6,200 nt of DNA from Hyphomicrobiales bacterium. Lineage in GTDB: Bacteria > Pseudomonadota > Alphaproteobacteria > Rhizobiales > Aestuariivirgaceae. The notes beneath the pieces are model-generated. The model did no database searches, was not told the origin of the DNA, and worked only from the letters and a program-made list of their open reading frames with translations. Position numbers and translations under genes: made by a program. Positions 5,227 through 6,200 of the stretch are shown here, one piece after another (position 1 is the stretch's first letter; each line of letters begins with the position of its first letter). The stretch lies in the NCBI GenBank assembly GCA_014380505.1, contig JACMJT010000142.1, positions 1 to 6,200 on the forward strand. The letters are read 5' to 3'.

Positions 5227-6200
5227 ATGCGTGTGACGATCGAACGGTCAGCCTTCCTGAAGGCTCTCAACCATGTGCAGAGCGTGGTCGAGCGGCGCAA
5301 TACCATCCCGATCCTGTCAAACGTGCTGGTGCAGGCGGCGGGGGGGCAGCTCAAGCTCACCGCCACCGATCTCGATATCGAAATCGTTGAGAGCGTGGCG
5401 GCCGAAGTGGCCCGCGACGGCGCCACGACGGTTCCCGCCCACATGCTCTACGATATCGTGCGCAAGTTGCCTGATGGAGCCCAGCTTGAGCTCGAACAGG
5501 GACCCGACCAGGGCCGCATCTCGATCTCCTCCGGCCGCTCACGTTTCGCGTTGCAGGCCTTGCCGCCCGAGGATTTCCCCGATCTAGCGGCCGGCGAACT
5601 TTCGAACCGCTTCGCCATTCCGGCTGGCGAACTCAAGGGCCTGATCGAAAAGACCCGCTTCGCCATCTCCACAGAGGAGACACGCTATTATCTGAACGGC
5701 ATCTATCTGCACGAGGTTGCTAGTGGCTCGCTGTTGCGCGCCGTCGCCACCGATGGCCATCGCCTGGCACAGGCCCAGATCGCGCGGCCCGATGGCGCCA
5801 AGGGCATGCCCGGCATCATCGTGCCGCGCAAGACGGTGCTGGAATTGGTAAAGCTCATCGAGGGGCTGGACGGCGAGGTGGAAGTGGCGCTTTCCTCGTC
5901 GAAAATCCGTTTCGCCGCGGGCAACCTCGTTCTCACCTCCAAGCTCATCGATGGCACCTTCCCCGACTATGAGCGGGTGATTCCGCGCCATAACGACAAG
6001 GTGCTCGACGTCGACACCAGAATATTCTCCGAGGCGGTTGACCGCGTATCCACCATCTCCATGGAGAAAGGCCGCGCGGTAAAACTCAATATTTCCGCGG
6101 ACAAGCTGGTGTTGACGGTGAACAACCCCGACTCCGGCTCGGCGGAAGAAGAAATCGCCGCCTCCTACGGGGCTGACCCCATCGATATCGGCTTCAACGC
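5227..6200 (+). CDS. dnaN: DNA polymerase III sliding clamp (beta subunit) DnaN, C-terminus cut by the window edge
   Basis: Translation from ATG 5227 gives 324 residues with no stop before the edge; the family is about 370, so roughly 45-50 C-terminal residues are missing. DnaN forms the dimeric ring that tethers DNA polymerase III to DNA. It opens [14 protein letters not shown] and continues with [14 protein letters not shown]. Further family motifs are TATDLDIEI (45-53), [17 protein letters not shown] (about 145-161), VATDGHRLA (173-181) and [14 protein letters not shown] (240-253). Clamp domains I and II and most of III are present; the pocket-forming C-terminal tail is not. AGGGGA at 5211-5216 lies ten bases before the ATG. 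It follows dnaA by 93 bp on the same strand, the conserved dnaA-dnaN order. Confidence 0.96.
   Translation, partial: MRVTIERSAFLKALNHVQSVVERRNTIPILSNVLVQAAGGQLKLTATDLDIEIVESVAAEVARDGATTVPAHMLYDIVRKLPDGAQLELEQGPDQGRISISSGRSRFALQALPPEDFPDLAAGELSNRFAIPAGELKGLIEKTRFAISTEETRYYLNGIYLHEVASGSLLRAVATDGHRLAQAQIARPDGAKGMPGIIVPRKTVLELVKLIEGLDGEVEVALSSSKIRFAAGNLVLTSKLIDGTFPDYERVIPRHNDKVLDVDTRIFSEAVDRVSTISMEKGRAVKLNISADKLVLTVNNPDSGSAEEEIAASYGADPIDIGFN

Noticed and set aside
1..6200. CRISPR array, insertion sequence, tRNA, prophage or defence system
   Set aside because: There are no regularly spaced direct repeats, transposase-like proteins, terminal repeats or cloverleaf sequences. All long genes belong to ordinary core or transport families.

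Overview
The window reads as a chromosomal segment of an alphaproteobacterium, most likely a member of the Hyphomicrobiales (Rhizobiales). The reasons are the order rpsT-dnaA-dnaN on one strand, a rhizobial-type choline transporter (ChoX with its full set of choline-contacting residues, then ChoW and ChoV), a BetI-type repressor, and GC-rich coding sequence. The assignment rests on recognising protein families, not on a database search.

Left half (1-2636): a choline-uptake module. On the minus strand lie choX (periplasmic binding protein), choW (permease) and the first ten codons of choV (ATPase), in the order of transcription. A divergent plus-strand betI encodes a TetR-family choline-sensing repressor. 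The roughly 150-bp divergent gap holds a good sigma-70-type choX promoter. It also holds a row of dyads built on T(T/G)GAC-N4-GTC(A/C)A, two clear and one degenerate, spaced exactly 23 bp apart, which look like BetI operators. A strong hairpin sits between choX and choW, where it could protect the choX message.

Right half (2637-6200): a core replication and translation block. rpsT (ribosomal protein S20) has its own near-consensus promoter starting five bases after the betI stop, and a textbook intrinsic terminator. About 650 bp without a convincing conventional gene then precede dnaA. This gap contains several perfect hairpins, a CtrA-like half-match, three GANTC sites and short leader ORFs, one of which overlaps the preferred dnaA start as ATGA. 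dnaA (replication initiator) is complete, and dnaN (sliding clamp) runs off the right edge after about 324 codons. The 93-bp dnaA-dnaN gap carries two mutually exclusive stem-loops just before the dnaN ribosome binding site.

I found no phage, insertion sequence, CRISPR, tRNA or defence genes, and no cluster of DnaA boxes. The gene content is ordinary. The points worth a second look are regulatory: the 23-bp-phased operator array, the structured dnaA leader with a possible coupled micro-ORF, and the linkage of a choline module to the dnaA locus.
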